Assembly: GCF_037975235.1 (NCBI RefSeq)
Contig: NZ_CP150241.1
Span: 3,720,001-3,784,000, forward strand
Direction: 5' to 3'
Source: Paenibacillus sp. FSL R5-0341
Lineage (GTDB): Bacteria; Bacillota; Bacilli; Paenibacillales; Paenibacillaceae
DNA: 64,000 nt
The notes under the pieces were generated by a model. That model ran no database searches, was not told the DNA's origin, and saw nothing but the letters and a program-made list of their open reading frames with translations. Below, piece after piece: positions 25,638 to 34,543 of the stretch (within the stretch, counting starts at the first letter, position 1; the number at the start of each line of letters is the position of its first letter). Position numbers and translations under genes: made by a program.

Positions 25638-25656
25638 ACAATCGCTCCTCTCCCCA

Positions 25657-26505
25657 TTATAACCAGGAACGCATGAGCGCTATATCATCATGGTGCGTTC
25701 CATCTTCGCCTGTTTCTGTCTCGAGCACAATAACCGATTTTTGGAACTCAGGCGCATTTAACAATGCTTTCATTGATTCATTTCCGATATAACCCTGTCC
25801 GATCCTCGCATGTCTATCCTTACACGAACCGGACGCATACTTGGAATCATTAAAATGTACAGCAACAACATGATCCCAGTATCCGAGCATCCTGCCCTTA
25901 TCGAGCATCGACTCTTCGTTGCCTGACGACCACAAACCTGAAGCAAAAGCATGGCATGTGTCAAAACAAAAAGCAATATGCTCCGGATATCGGCTTAATT
26001 TGCGAATCTGTATCAGTTCTTCCATTGTCGTGCCCATCGGGCCATGATCACCTGCCTGATTTTCAAGCAAAACTTTCGAATGACCATCCCAATCCTCTAA
26101 GGCGGTATCCAGACAATGAATGAGGTTTTGATAGCCCTCCAGCGGATCATTCGTTTTGATATGTCCAAAATGGACTACCGTCCCGACAGAACCGCAAGCA
26201 TTCGAAATTTCAAGGTCATTGCGAATAGAAGCTATCGTAGCATGAAAACCCGCCTCTCCACGGGTCATGCCCAACGCCGGATTCGTGGGATAGGGTGAAT
26301 GTGCAATCGAAGCAAGACCCTGCTGTTCACACCAATCCCTGCACTGCTCAGCATCCTTGAGATCCAGAATTTTCAGACCAAGGCTACGCGGGTTCTTCGG
26401 AAAATACTGAAATGCCGTTGCCCCCATCTCGTAAGCTCTCTTGGCTGCCTGGAGAAATCCGCCTCTGGTGCTGACATGTGCCCCGATTCCGGTTTTAGGC
26501 CTCAT
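25657..26505 (-). CDS. nfo: Endonuclease IV (AP endonuclease)
   Basis: A zinc-dependent TIM-barrel AP endonuclease, 282 residues, normal length. It cleaves 5' to abasic sites in base-excision repair. Metal-binding motifs in order: IGAHVST, IAHSPYPTN, VLLENQAGDHG, CFDTCHAFASG, HFNDSKY, CKDRHARIGQG and VLETETG. The start is ATG 26505 (MRPKTGIGAHVS), overlapping the end of the Fpg-type glycosylase gene by 11 nt; the longer frame to 26622 lies within that gene and is not plausible. Glycosylase and AP endonuclease act in successive steps of one repair pathway. Confidence 0.92.
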   Translation of the reverse strand: MRPKTGIGAHVSTRGGFLQAAKRAYEMGATAFQYFPKNPRSLGLKILDLKDAEQCRDWCEQQGLASIAHSPYPTNPALGMTRGEAGFHATIASIRNDLEISNACGSVGTVVHFGHIKTNDPLEGYQNLIHCLDTALEDWDGHSKVLLENQAGDHGPMGTTMEELIQIRKLSRYPEHIAFCFDTCHAFASGLWSSGNEESMLDKGRMLGYWDHVVAVHFNDSKYASGSCKDRHARIGQGYIGNESMKALLNAPEFQKSVIVLETETGEDGTHHDDIALMRSWL

Positions 26506-27316
26506 GCTGGCATTTCGGACAGAAGAACGCCTTCTTGCCCGTAATTTCCACTCGTTCAATCGTTCCCCCGCAGCGCGGACAAGTCTCGCCTTCCCGATCG
26601 TACACCCGACATTGCTCGTCAAAGCTTCCTGTCTTGGTGTCCCCTTGCATTAGTGGCATTTCCATATAACCACCCTCAGAAGCTGCTTCGCGCAACACGG
26701 ACTGCATCGAATGGAACAAGCGTTCCGTCAGCTCTGGTGAAGTCGCGATGTTCTGCGTTTTGGAGCTTGGTCTCAGACCGGCAGCAAAGGCAATTTCATC
26801 CGAATAACAGTTGCCGATCCCCGCAATAATATGCTGGTTTACCAACGTTGTCTTGAGCGTACCGCGACGCCCTTTCAACAGAGAAGCAAAACGTTCTAGG
26901 TTCATCCGTCGATCCAAAGGTTCAGGTCCAAGATCAGACATCGCCTCTTCCGTTTCTTTCGAAGTAAGCAGGTGTAAATAACCCAAGCGCAGCCCGATAA
27001 AGAATAAAATGTGATCGCCAAACTGGATTTCCACCTGTGTGGAACGATCAGGGCGCTCCTCTTCCGTGCCCCAGAAAATCATACCACCCAACATGAGGTG
27101 CAGCACCAGACGTTTGCCATTAGCCAAGTGGAAAATCAGATGCTTCGCTCGGCGCTCAACAAATATGATGCGATTGCCTGTAAGTTCACTGATGAACAGA
27201 TCAGGCTCCGTGTTTATCGTTTTATCGCGATTAATCACAACACCTGTAATTGGTAGATCAAGTATTTTCTCGGACAGCAAGGTCCGGTAGTTTTCCATTT
27301 CCGGCAGTTCCGGCAT
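26495..27316 (-). CDS. Fpg/Nei-family DNA glycosylase
   Basis: A 273-residue bifunctional DNA glycosylase/AP lyase. After Met removal the chain begins PELPEME, giving the catalytic N-terminal proline and glutamate. I therefore choose ATG 27316 over the adjacent ATG 27319. The helix-two-turn-helix is in VNQHIIAGIGNCYSDEI, and the C-terminal zinc finger is CPRCGG with CPKCQ. The middle region differs enough from MutM (HLMLGGMIFWG) that I do not assign 8-oxoG specificity. It is directly coupled to nfo. Confidence 0.88.
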   Translation of the reverse strand: MPELPEMENYRTLLSEKILDLPITGVVINRDKTINTEPDLFISELTGNRIIFVERRAKHLIFHLANGKRLVLHLMLGGMIFWGTEEERPDRSTQVEIQFGDHILFFIGLRLGYLHLLTSKETEEAMSDLGPEPLDRRMNLERFASLLKGRRGTLKTTLVNQHIIAGIGNCYSDEIAFAAGLRPSSKTQNIATSPELTERLFHSMQSVLREAASEGGYMEMPLMQGDTKTGSFDEQCRVYDREGETCPRCGGTIERVEITGKKAFFCPKCQHEA

Positions 27317-27340
27317 CATACATTACCCCTTTTTGGAAGC

Positions 27341-28132
27341 TTAGTCTGTCTGTTGCGACAGCCACTCCATCAATTTATGCAAATCTTCAAACACATGATC
27401 AGGTCGAGCCTTGGCTGCTTGAATGTGTCCATCCATATTATCTCGTGTTGTCACACCAGTAAGTACCAACAGCGTCTCACATCCTGCTGCCACTCCAGCT
27501 GCAATATCGGTACGCATATTGTCTCCGATCACTGCTACTTCATGAGACGCCAGGTTCAGCCGGCTAATGGCTGACTTCATTATAACACTCGATGGCTTGC
27601 CAATAACGGTAGGATGAACTCCGGTTGCCGCTTCAATCGCTGCTCCAATAGTTCCGGCTCCAGGCGTCAATCCGTCATCCGAAGGGAGCTGCAGATCAGG
27701 GTTGGTCATGATGAATTTTGATCCCGCATTAATCCACCTTAGCGCCTTGGTCAGTTTCTGATAGGAAAATTCACGATCAATCCCCTGTATCACGTAATCT
27801 GGTGCATCTTCAGTCAGCTGTAGTCCTGCTTCTTCTATGGCTTGCAACAATCCTGCTTCGCCAATACATGCCACTCTTGCACCCGGTGACTCTTTAGCAA
27901 CGTATTCAGCAGCTGCCACAGCAGAAGTACATACCTGAGACGCGTCGGCAGGTATACCCATCCCGTTCAGATGATCTGCCACACCTTGTGGAGTGCGAGA
28001 AGAATTATTGGTTACGAATAAATACGGCTTTCCTAGCTCTTGCAGTGTTCGAATAAGCTGATCGGCTCCTTCGATACGATGTCTGCCATGATAGAGCGTA
28101 CCATCCAAATCAATCAGATAGGCCTTAATCAC
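27341..28132 (-). CDS. HAD-superfamily phosphatase (NagD/YutF-like)
   Basis: A 263-residue HAD class IIA phosphatase. Motif I is DLDGTLY (about residues 7-13), motif II is in VTNNSSRTP, the lysine is in VIGKPSSVIM and motif III is GDNMRTDIAAG. The C2-type cap lies between motifs II and III. The sequence resembles the YutF/AraL group of sugar-phosphate phosphatases. The start is GTG 28132 (MIKAYLIDLDGT), about 9 nt after AGGAA; a GTG at 28141 abuts the ribosome site. The substrate is unknown. Confidence 0.87.
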   Translation of the reverse strand: MIKAYLIDLDGTLYHGRHRIEGADQLIRTLQELGKPYLFVTNNSSRTPQGVADHLNGMGIPADASQVCTSAVAAAEYVAKESPGARVACIGEAGLLQAIEEAGLQLTEDAPDYVIQGIDREFSYQKLTKALRWINAGSKFIMTNPDLQLPSDDGLTPGAGTIGAAIEAATGVHPTVIGKPSSVIMKSAISRLNLASHEVAVIGDNMRTDIAAGVAAGCETLLVLTGVTTRDNMDGHIQAAKARPDHVFEDLHKLMEWLSQQTD

Positions 28133-28213
28133 ACACAGCACTTCCTTTCTTTATTCCATTAACGTTTCATGTCCTTAATCATTTACCTCGAACTTGACCG
28201 CTAACCTATGTAT

Positions 28214-28360
28214 TCAGGCAAAAAATAATGGCTTGCTGACATGTGCACGCAACAAGTCGAACCGGATCGAACACCGACGGTTTAGCTCGCGCGTCTTCTG
28301 TACAAGCTTGTCATTTCCTGCGCTTTCCCGGAAAATAATTTGAATCATTTCCCTCTTCAT
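28214..28360 (-). CDS. Possible small protein
   Basis: A 48-codon frame beginning MKREMIQIIFRESAGND, rich in charged residues and ending PLFFA. It follows an AGGATGG stretch and sits between the RNase Z terminator and the YutF-like gene. Codon use looks plausible for coding, but I recognise no family. It could also be chance. Confidence 0.3.
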   Translation of the reverse strand: MKREMIQIIFRESAGNDKLVQKTRELNRRCSIRFDLLRAHVSKPLFFA

Positions 28361-28394
28361 ATTGCCCATCCTACACGCTTTCTGACCAGATTGC

Positions 28395-28429
28395 AAAAGG
28401 GACCGCGGGAGTTCTTCTCCCTCAGTCCC
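28395..28429 (-). terminator. Terminator of rnz
   Basis: Minus strand: GGGACTGAGGGAG, a 5-nt loop, CTCCCGCGGTCCC, then TTTTGC, about 60 nt past the rnz stop codon. Confidence 0.75.
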
Positions 28430-28488
28430 GTGCAAATACCCGGTTCTTCATATGACGTGTTTAGCCGTGCACTGGTTCGCATTCATGG

Positions 28489-29427
28489 TTAAGTTTCTTG
28501 CTTGCGATGCACGACAGGAATAAGCTGGTGTTCGTTTGCAAGTCTGGTATTGGGGAATACGGACTGTGCTTCTTCCAAAAGTGGCTGCAGTTGATCTTCA
28601 TCTTTATAACGAGAGCTGAAGTGAGTCATGATCAATTGCCCGACATTCGCTGCTCTAGCCGCTTCTGCCGCTTGTTTTGAAGTACTATGATAGTACTCAT
28701 GCGCTGTATCGGCCAGATCATGCATGAATGTAGCTTCATGTACAAGTACATCTGCATTGATGGACAGAGGCTGTACATTGTCACATGGACGAGTATCACC
28801 CAATATGGTGATCACCATGCCGCGTTTTGGCGCTCCCAATACATCTTCTGGACGAAGCGACTGACCGTTATCCAGCGTAATGGTTTCTCCACGTTTCAGT
28901 CGGCCGAACAATGGGCCTGGTTTCAAACCATATTCCGCCAATTTGGCTGGGTCCAGGCTGCCTGGACGATCTTTTTCCGTGATCCGGTATCCATAGCTGT
29001 CAATCCGATGCTCAAGCAAAGCAGCTTCCACGATAAAACTGTCATCTTCAAAGAGTACGCCGCCCGTATGTTCCACGATATTCAACTCATAGTTAACCCG
29101 GGATTGGCTAAGCTCCATTGTTGTACTAATCATTCGATCCGTACCTGGCGGACCATATACCGTTAATGGTGTGGTGCCACCTTGATAGGCTCTGCTTGAA
29201 AGCAGTCCTGGAAGTCCAAATACATGATCACCATGCAGGTGAGTAATGAATATTTTCTCCAATTTGCTTAGTTTAAGCGGAGAACTTAAAATCTGGTGCT
29301 GTGTTCCTTCCCCGCAGTCAAACAACCACAAAGCTCTGCGTTCATCCAACATGCGTAGCCCAATGGAAGTTACATTCCGTTGAAGCGTAGGTACACCAGC
29401 ATTAGTTCCCAGGAAATATAGTTCCAT
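28489..29427 (-). CDS. rnz: Ribonuclease Z
   Basis: A metallo-beta-lactamase-fold tRNA 3' endonuclease, 312 residues. The zinc motif HLHGDH is at residues 63-68 and continues VFGLPGLLSSRAYQGG, the RNase Z pattern. ILGDTRPCDN, LVHEATF and MTHFSSRY provide further metal ligands. It removes 3' trailers from tRNA precursors that lack an encoded CCA. I start at ATG 29427 (MELYFLGTNAGVPT), with GAGGTG upstream. The preceding frame to 29472 contains the metH terminator and is not coding. Confidence 0.93.
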   Translation of the reverse strand: MELYFLGTNAGVPTLQRNVTSIGLRMLDERRALWLFDCGEGTQHQILSSPLKLSKLEKIFITHLHGDHVFGLPGLLSSRAYQGGTTPLTVYGPPGTDRMISTTMELSQSRVNYELNIVEHTGGVLFEDDSFIVEAALLEHRIDSYGYRITEKDRPGSLDPAKLAEYGLKPGPLFGRLKRGETITLDNGQSLRPEDVLGAPKRGMVITILGDTRPCDNVQPLSINADVLVHEATFMHDLADTAHEYYHSTSKQAAEAARAANVGQLIMTHFSSRYKDEDQLQPLLEEAQSVFPNTRLANEHQLIPVVHRKQET

Positions 29428-29456
29428 TCTGGATCGCACCTCTTTCTGTTGCCAGC

Positions 29457-29480
29457 AAAAAACCTCCGACAATGCGGAGG
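29457..29480 (-). terminator. Terminator of metH
   Basis: Minus strand: CCTCCG, loop CATTGT, CGGAGG, then TTTTTTG, 24 nt past the metH stop codon and just upstream of rnz. Confidence 0.85.
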
Positions 29481-29503
29481 GCTTTGCCTGACACTCTACT
29501 GAT

Positions 29504-32500
29504 TTATGCCTTTTCTACGTTAAAATACTTGGCTTGCGGATGGCTGAACACCATCGCTGATACAGATGCTTCAGGTTCCATCATGAAACCTTCCGTCAAT
29601 TCCACACCGATATCCTCAGGCTGTAGCAACTTGAACAACGGCCCTTGATCTTCCAGATCCGGACAAGCCGGATATCCAAAGGATACCCTGATCCCCTGAT
29701 AACGTGCACCATGACGTTGCTTCATGGTCATCTGAGCAGAATCAGGGAATCCCCAGATATCTCTCATCATATGATGCACACGCTCAGCTAATCCCTCTGC
29801 TACCTCGAGTGCTACGGATTGCAGAGCATGCGAGCGAAGGTAATCCCCTTGATCTTTCCACGCTGTGGATAGTTCACGCACACCATGTCCGGCAGTAACA
29901 ACCATGAAACCAACGTAATCCATCTGACCGGATTCAACAGGCTTCAGGAAGTCGGACAGGCATAGGAACGGCTCGACTTTTTGACGTGGGAACGTAAAGG
30001 TATGCAAAATATTACTTGTATCCTTTGGATCATAGATAATGACGCTGTTTCCACTGGACTGAGCTGGGAAGAAACGATACATGGCATGCGCCTGAATAAT
30101 CCCGTCACGAACAGCCTCTTGCATGATATCATCCACGACTGCTTTCAGATCGGTAGCCTTCTTATCACCTGAAGCAAGCAGTTGTTCTACTGAACCGCGC
30201 AACCCCAGATGGTGTCCAAGCAACATCTGCATGTTCACGTATGGCAGGATATGTGATAACGGATAGTTGCGCATCGTATGACGCTCCAGATCAGGCGGTA
30301 CAAGAACCGGATTATCTACAGCAATATCCGAACGCTCCACTCGCGTAAGCTCTGGAAGAGCCTGAACAGCTACAGCACCTGAAGCATCAGCTTCTTTTTC
30401 AGCTTCCATCTCCAGTTGCATCGCTTCACGTGTAACGGGATTCATCAATTTGTTCGCCAGATCCAGACCATCCATCGCATCTTTAGCATATACAACCATT
30501 CCGTTATATTCAGGACGGATACGATTTTTGGTGAATTTACGTGTCAACGCCGCTCCGCCAACCATAATAGGTACATCAATACCTGCTGTTCGCAAATCCT
30601 GAGCGGTAAGAATCATCTGTTGCGCTGATTTTACCAATAGACCCGAGAGGCCGATCGCATCGACTTTTTCTTCTCGGTACGCCTCAATGATACGTTCTGG
30701 TGGTACTTTTATACCCAAATTAATGATACGGTAACCGTTATTGGACAGGATGATCTCTACCAGGTTCTTGCCGATGTCATGCACATCACCCTTGACCGTG
30801 GCCAGAATGATTTTGCCTTTAACCGAAGTTTCGTTCTTCTCCATGAACTGCTCCAGATATGCTACAGAAGCCTTCATCACTTCCGCACTCTGCAACACCT
30901 CAGCTACAATCAACTCATTGTTGTTAAAGAGACGACCTACTTCCTCCATACCCCGCATCAGTGGACCGTTAATCACTTGAAGTGCTGTGTATTTGGCAAG
31001 TGCCTGTTCAAGATCCGGCAGCAATCCTTCTTTGCTTCCTTCCACAACATATGAAGCAAGACGCTCTTCTAATGAAAGGTTCGAGATTTTTTCCTTCTTC
31101 TCAACCTTCTTATTACGGAACGCCGCTACAAACGCCGCAAGTGTTTCATCATTCGTGTTATATAAAAGCTCTTCCGAGAGCCTACGTTCTTCTTCAGGAA
31201 TGGATGCATAACGCTCCAATTTCTCTGTGTTTACGATGGCATAGTCGAGACCTGCTTTGGTACATTCATACAAAAATACAGAGTTCAGCACTTCACGGCC
31301 TGCTTCTGGCAGTCCGAATGAAATGTTACTGATCCCGAGTATCGTATGACATTCTGGCATCGCTTCCTTAATCACTCTTATACCTTCAATGGTTTCTTTG
31401 GCTGAACCGATGTACTGTTCATCTCCCGTACCTACCGGGAACACCAACGTATCGAAAATGAGGTCTTCTGGTTTCAGTCCATACTTGTTCACCAGCAGAT
31501 CGTAAGAGCGTTTGGCTACGTCCAGTTTGTCCTCCCGACTAATCGCCTGACCCCGTTCATCAATCGTTCCGACGACAACCGCACCACCGTACTTATGAAG
31601 CAACGGCGTGATCAGCTCAAATTTCTCTTCGCCATCCTCAAGGTTAATGGAGTTAATTATCGCTTTACCTTGAGAGTACTGGAGGGCCAGATCGATTACG
31701 GAAGCATCTGTTGTATCGATCATGAGAGGTACTTTTACTTTTTTCACAACCAGTTCAAGGAACTTCACCATGTCTTCAGACTCTTCGCGGTCCGGGTCTT
31801 GTACACACACGTCGACAATATGCGCTCCATTTTTCACTTGAGCACGAGCAATTTCTGAAGCTTCTTCATATTTTCCTTCTACAATAAGTCGTTTAAATTT
31901 CCGTGAACCCAATACATTCGTACGCTCACCAACCATGTATGGACGATTGTCCTGCTCGATATAGATCGGTTCTATACCGGACAACGCAGGTGGATGTGTT
32001 CCGTTCATTTCTCTTGGGGGGTACTGGGCAAGTGTATCGCGCATAGCCCGAATATGTGCAGGGGTTGTCCCGCAACATCCACCAGCGATATTCAACCAGC
32101 CCTGTTCGGCAAAAGCACCAATCTTCTGAGCAAGCGAGTCTGGTGACTCATGGTAATTACCGTTCTCATCAGGAAGTCCTGCGTTCGGGTAACAACTAAC
32201 GGCAACCGATGCCATTCCGGAAAGCGAACGAATGTGATCACGCATGAACTCCGGACCTGTAGCACAGTTTAGTCCTACCGAAATTGGGTTAAGGTGTTCT
32301 AAGGATATATAAAAGGATTCGATGTTCTGACCCGCAAGGGTCGTTCCCATCGGTTCTATCGTTCCTGATATCATCAGGGGCAGTGTAACACCACTCTGTT
32401 CGAAGGCCTGCTGAATTCCAATGCTGCCTGCTTTTACATTGAGGGTATCCTGTGAGGTTTCAAGCAGTAGCGCATCAACGCCTCCCTCTATTAAAGCAAG

Positions 32501-32944
32501 CGCTTGCTCCAAATAACTGTCGATAAGTTCCTGGAACGTTACGCCTCCAGTTACAGACAGTGTTTTGGTTGTTGGTCCCATCGCACCTACCACATAACGT
32601 GGAGATTCCGGTGTAGAGAAACGATCAACTGCAGCTTTCGCAATTCTAGCTGCTTCCAGGTTAATCTCGCGTGCCCGATCCTGAATATCGTATTCAGCAA
32701 GCACGACAGATGTCGCACCAAATGTATTGGTTTCAATTAAATCGGCGCCGGCCTCCAGATACTCTTCATGAATGCGCTGGATCAGCTCTGGACGAGTAAG
32801 CACCAACATTTCATTACATCCATCCAAATCTTCGCCACCAAAATCTTCGCCAGTCAGATCAACTTGTTGAATCATGGTCCCCATTGCACCGTCGAGGATT
32901 AATATTCGTTGTTTTAATGCTTCGTGTAGACTAATCTTATCCAA
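29504..32944 (-). CDS. metH: Cobalamin-dependent methionine synthase
   Basis: A four-module enzyme (1146 residues) that transfers a methyl group from 5-methyltetrahydrofolate to homocysteine through B12. Module order: homocysteine domain (ILDGAMGTMIQ near the start; zinc cysteines in GLNCATGPEF and GGCCGTTPAHI), pterin-binding domain (ERTNVLGSRKF), B12-binding domain with DVHDIGKN carrying the cobalt-ligating histidine, and C-terminal AdoMet activation domain (AGHGVRELSTAW, YRFFPAQS). I prefer the TTG at 32944, 6 nt after GGGGGTG, over the GTG at 32953 which abuts it. It is divergent from mtnD, another methionine-cycle gene. Confidence 0.93.
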   Translation of the reverse strand: MDKISLHEALKQRILILDGAMGTMIQQVDLTGEDFGGEDLDGCNEMLVLTRPELIQRIHEEYLEAGADLIETNTFGATSVVLAEYDIQDRAREINLEAARIAKAAVDRFSTPESPRYVVGAMGPTTKTLSVTGGVTFQELIDSYLEQALALIEGGVDALLLETSQDTLNVKAGSIGIQQAFEQSGVTLPLMISGTIEPMGTTLAGQNIESFYISLEHLNPISVGLNCATGPEFMRDHIRSLSGMASVAVSCYPNAGLPDENGNYHESPDSLAQKIGAFAEQGWLNIAGGCCGTTPAHIRAMRDTLAQYPPREMNGTHPPALSGIEPIYIEQDNRPYMVGERTNVLGSRKFKRLIVEGKYEEASEIARAQVKNGAHIVDVCVQDPDREESEDMVKFLELVVKKVKVPLMIDTTDASVIDLALQYSQGKAIINSINLEDGEEKFELITPLLHKYGGAVVVGTIDERGQAISREDKLDVAKRSYDLLVNKYGLKPEDLIFDTLVFPVGTGDEQYIGSAKETIEGIRVIKEAMPECHTILGISNISFGLPEAGREVLNSVFLYECTKAGLDYAIVNTEKLERYASIPEEERRLSEELLYNTNDETLAAFVAAFRNKKVEKKEKISNLSLEERLASYVVEGSKEGLLPDLEQALAKYTALQVINGPLMRGMEEVGRLFNNNELIVAEVLQSAEVMKASVAYLEQFMEKNETSVKGKIILATVKGDVHDIGKNLVEIILSNNGYRIINLGIKVPPERIIEAYREEKVDAIGLSGLLVKSAQQMILTAQDLRTAGIDVPIMVGGAALTRKFTKNRIRPEYNGMVVYAKDAMDGLDLANKLMNPVTREAMQLEMEAEKEADASGAVAVQALPELTRVERSDIAVDNPVLVPPDLERHTMRNYPLSHILPYVNMQMLLGHHLGLRGSVEQLLASGDKKATDLKAVVDDIMQEAVRDGIIQAHAMYRFFPAQSSGNSVIIYDPKDTSNILHTFTFPRQKVEPFLCLSDFLKPVESGQMDYVGFMVVTAGHGVRELSTAWKDQGDYLRSHALQSVALEVAEGLAERVHHMMRDIWGFPDSAQMTMKQRHGARYQGIRVSFGYPACPDLEDQGPLFKLLQPEDIGVELTEGFMMEPEASVSAMVFSHPQAKYFNVEKA

Positions 32945-33061
32945 TATCTTCACCCCCGCAAAACGTTAAATCTTAGTTTAACAGAAACTAACTTAATGTG
33001 AAAGATCGGGTTTTCTCCCGAAAGATGGCGGGTTTGCTCGAATATGAACGGAATTTGAGAA

Positions 33062-33090
33062 TCGACAAAAACAGAGCAATCCGATATAAT
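33062..33090 (+). promoter_or_regulatory. Sigma-A promoter of mtnD
   Basis: -35 TCGACA (33062-33067), 17-nt spacer, perfect -10 TATAAT (33085-33090), about 34 nt upstream of the start codon. Confidence 0.7.
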
Positions 33091-33123
33091 TCAATTAAAC
33101 CAAGTGGAAAAGAGGGAAAGAAC

Positions 33124-33669
33124 ATGGCTGAAATTGTAATCCGAAATACGAACGAACGCATCACTGGTGACGAAAACGTTCGAAATTTCTTGAACAAATA
33201 CGAAGTATTATATGAGAAGTGGGACGCATCCAAACTGAACACGGATCTGCAAAATAACTTTGGATTGACTGATGATCAGAAAGCCGAAGTTTTGGAAACT
33301 TACGATTATGAAATCAGAGATTTGGCTGCACGTCGCGGATACCAAATCTGGGATGTCATCACGCTGTCTGAACAAACACCAGATATCGAAGAAAAGCTGG
33401 CCAAGTTCGAAGAGATCCACACCCACGCTGAAGATGAAATCCGGGCGATTGTCGCTGGTAAAGGAATCTTTGTTATCAAAGCTACAGATGATGTGGGCTA
33501 CTTTAATGTAGAACTGTCTCCTGGAGACGTCATCTCTGTACCTGAGAATACACCGCACTTCTTCACTTTAATGGAGAACAAACAAATTATTGCTGTACGT
33601 CTGTTCATCGAAAAAGATGGCTGGATTGCAGATCCATACCCTGATCCTACATTTATCAAACAAGCATAA
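33124..33669 (+). CDS. mtnD: Acireductone dioxygenase
   Basis: A cupin-fold dioxygenase of the methionine salvage pathway, 181 residues, which oxidises acireductone to formate and the keto acid precursor of methionine. The metal site is HTHAEDEIRAIVAG (two His and a Glu) with a later histidine in VPENTPHFFTLME. GYFNVELSPGDVISV is typical. The ATG at 33124 follows GAGGG, and the frame upstream to 32998 runs through the promoter. It is monocistronic here, divergent from metH, so methionine synthesis and salvage genes sit back to back. Confidence 0.93.
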   Translation: MAEIVIRNTNERITGDENVRNFLNKYEVLYEKWDASKLNTDLQNNFGLTDDQKAEVLETYDYEIRDLAARRGYQIWDVITLSEQTPDIEEKLAKFEEIHTHAEDEIRAIVAGKGIFVIKATDDVGYFNVELSPGDVISVPENTPHFFTLMENKQIIAVRLFIEKDGWIADPYPDPTFIKQA

Positions 33670-33695
33670 CACTCTCGTGTGACGACCTGCTTAAC

Positions 33696-33729
33696 CGAAA
33701 ACCCCTGTTCAATTGAACAGGGGTTTTCG
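33696..33729. terminator. Bidirectional terminator between mtnD and the GntR gene
   Basis: A perfect palindrome with arms AAAACCCCTGTTC and GAACAGGGGTTTT lies between convergent genes. T-runs end both strands. Confidence 0.9.
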
Positions 33730-33766
33730 CATATGCATATGGAGAGTATTATACAACATCGGTGCA

Positions 33767-34441
33767 TTATATAAAATAATGCGGGTATTTCGCTTTTATC
33801 GATTCCTGTTCAATAACAACCAGTCTGAGATGAGCTTCCATCACCTGAACCGCTTGCTCCGTCTTGCGCTCTGTGATAAGGCGATAAATCTCTTTGTGTT
33901 GAGAGATAATGACCTCCAGGTTGGAGTCTTCCGCTAGACGTAATAAACGCAACCGATTAAACGGAATATTCAGCTGTTGCAACATTTTCCACGTTCTCAG
34001 CTTACCCGTACCCTGGAACAAAATCTGATGAAACTCTTCATCCAGTTCGAACAGTCGATAGAAATTGTTTTTCCCTATACATACTTCCTGCATAGCAATG
34101 TTGGTTTCGAGTCTAAATCTAAACTCTTCAGGAAAAGAAGCGCAAGCCAACGTCACGATTTCCTTCTCCATCTTTTCCCGCATAAACCTGCCTTCTTCCA
34201 CATGCTCGAGATTAATATGAGAGACGATCGTTCCACTCTGTGGAATAATGTCCAGCAGTTCTTCTTCAGCAAGCTTCATGAATGCTTCTCGCACAGGTGT
34301 TCTGCTCACCTGCAGTTCATCTGCAATCTCTTTCTCTGAAATCTTGGTACCCGGCTTAAGTTCCAGATGAAGAATTCGTTCTTTTAACAGGTTATATGAA
34401 TATGCCCGGGTCGAGCCTCTAATTTTTTGATTAAGTGACAT
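33767..34441 (-). CDS. GntR-family (FadR/FCD) transcriptional regulator
   Basis: A 224-residue regulator. The N-terminal winged helix (about 10-75) has the GntR signature LKPGTKISEKEIADEL followed by VSRTPVREAF. The C-terminal all-helical FCD domain (about 85-210) carries candidate metal or ligand residues in DEEFHQIL and SQHKEI and a late histidine in MEAHLR. It is the last gene after the carbohydrate ABC genes on the same strand and probably controls them. Ligand unknown. It ends at the shared bidirectional terminator. Confidence 0.87.
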   Translation of the reverse strand: MSLNQKIRGSTRAYSYNLLKERILHLELKPGTKISEKEIADELQVSRTPVREAFMKLAEEELLDIIPQSGTIVSHINLEHVEEGRFMREKMEKEIVTLACASFPEEFRFRLETNIAMQEVCIGKNNFYRLFELDEEFHQILFQGTGKLRTWKMLQQLNIPFNRLRLLRLAEDSNLEVIISQHKEIYRLITERKTEQAVQVMEAHLRLVVIEQESIKAKYPHYFI

Positions 34442-34543
34442 GCCTAGACCTCTTTCTCTCAGCCGTATTCATTTATCTTAGCACAAATTACCGTTCCACT
34501 TAAATATCGGCGTGAAACGGTAATCCGGCCAGCATCAACTATA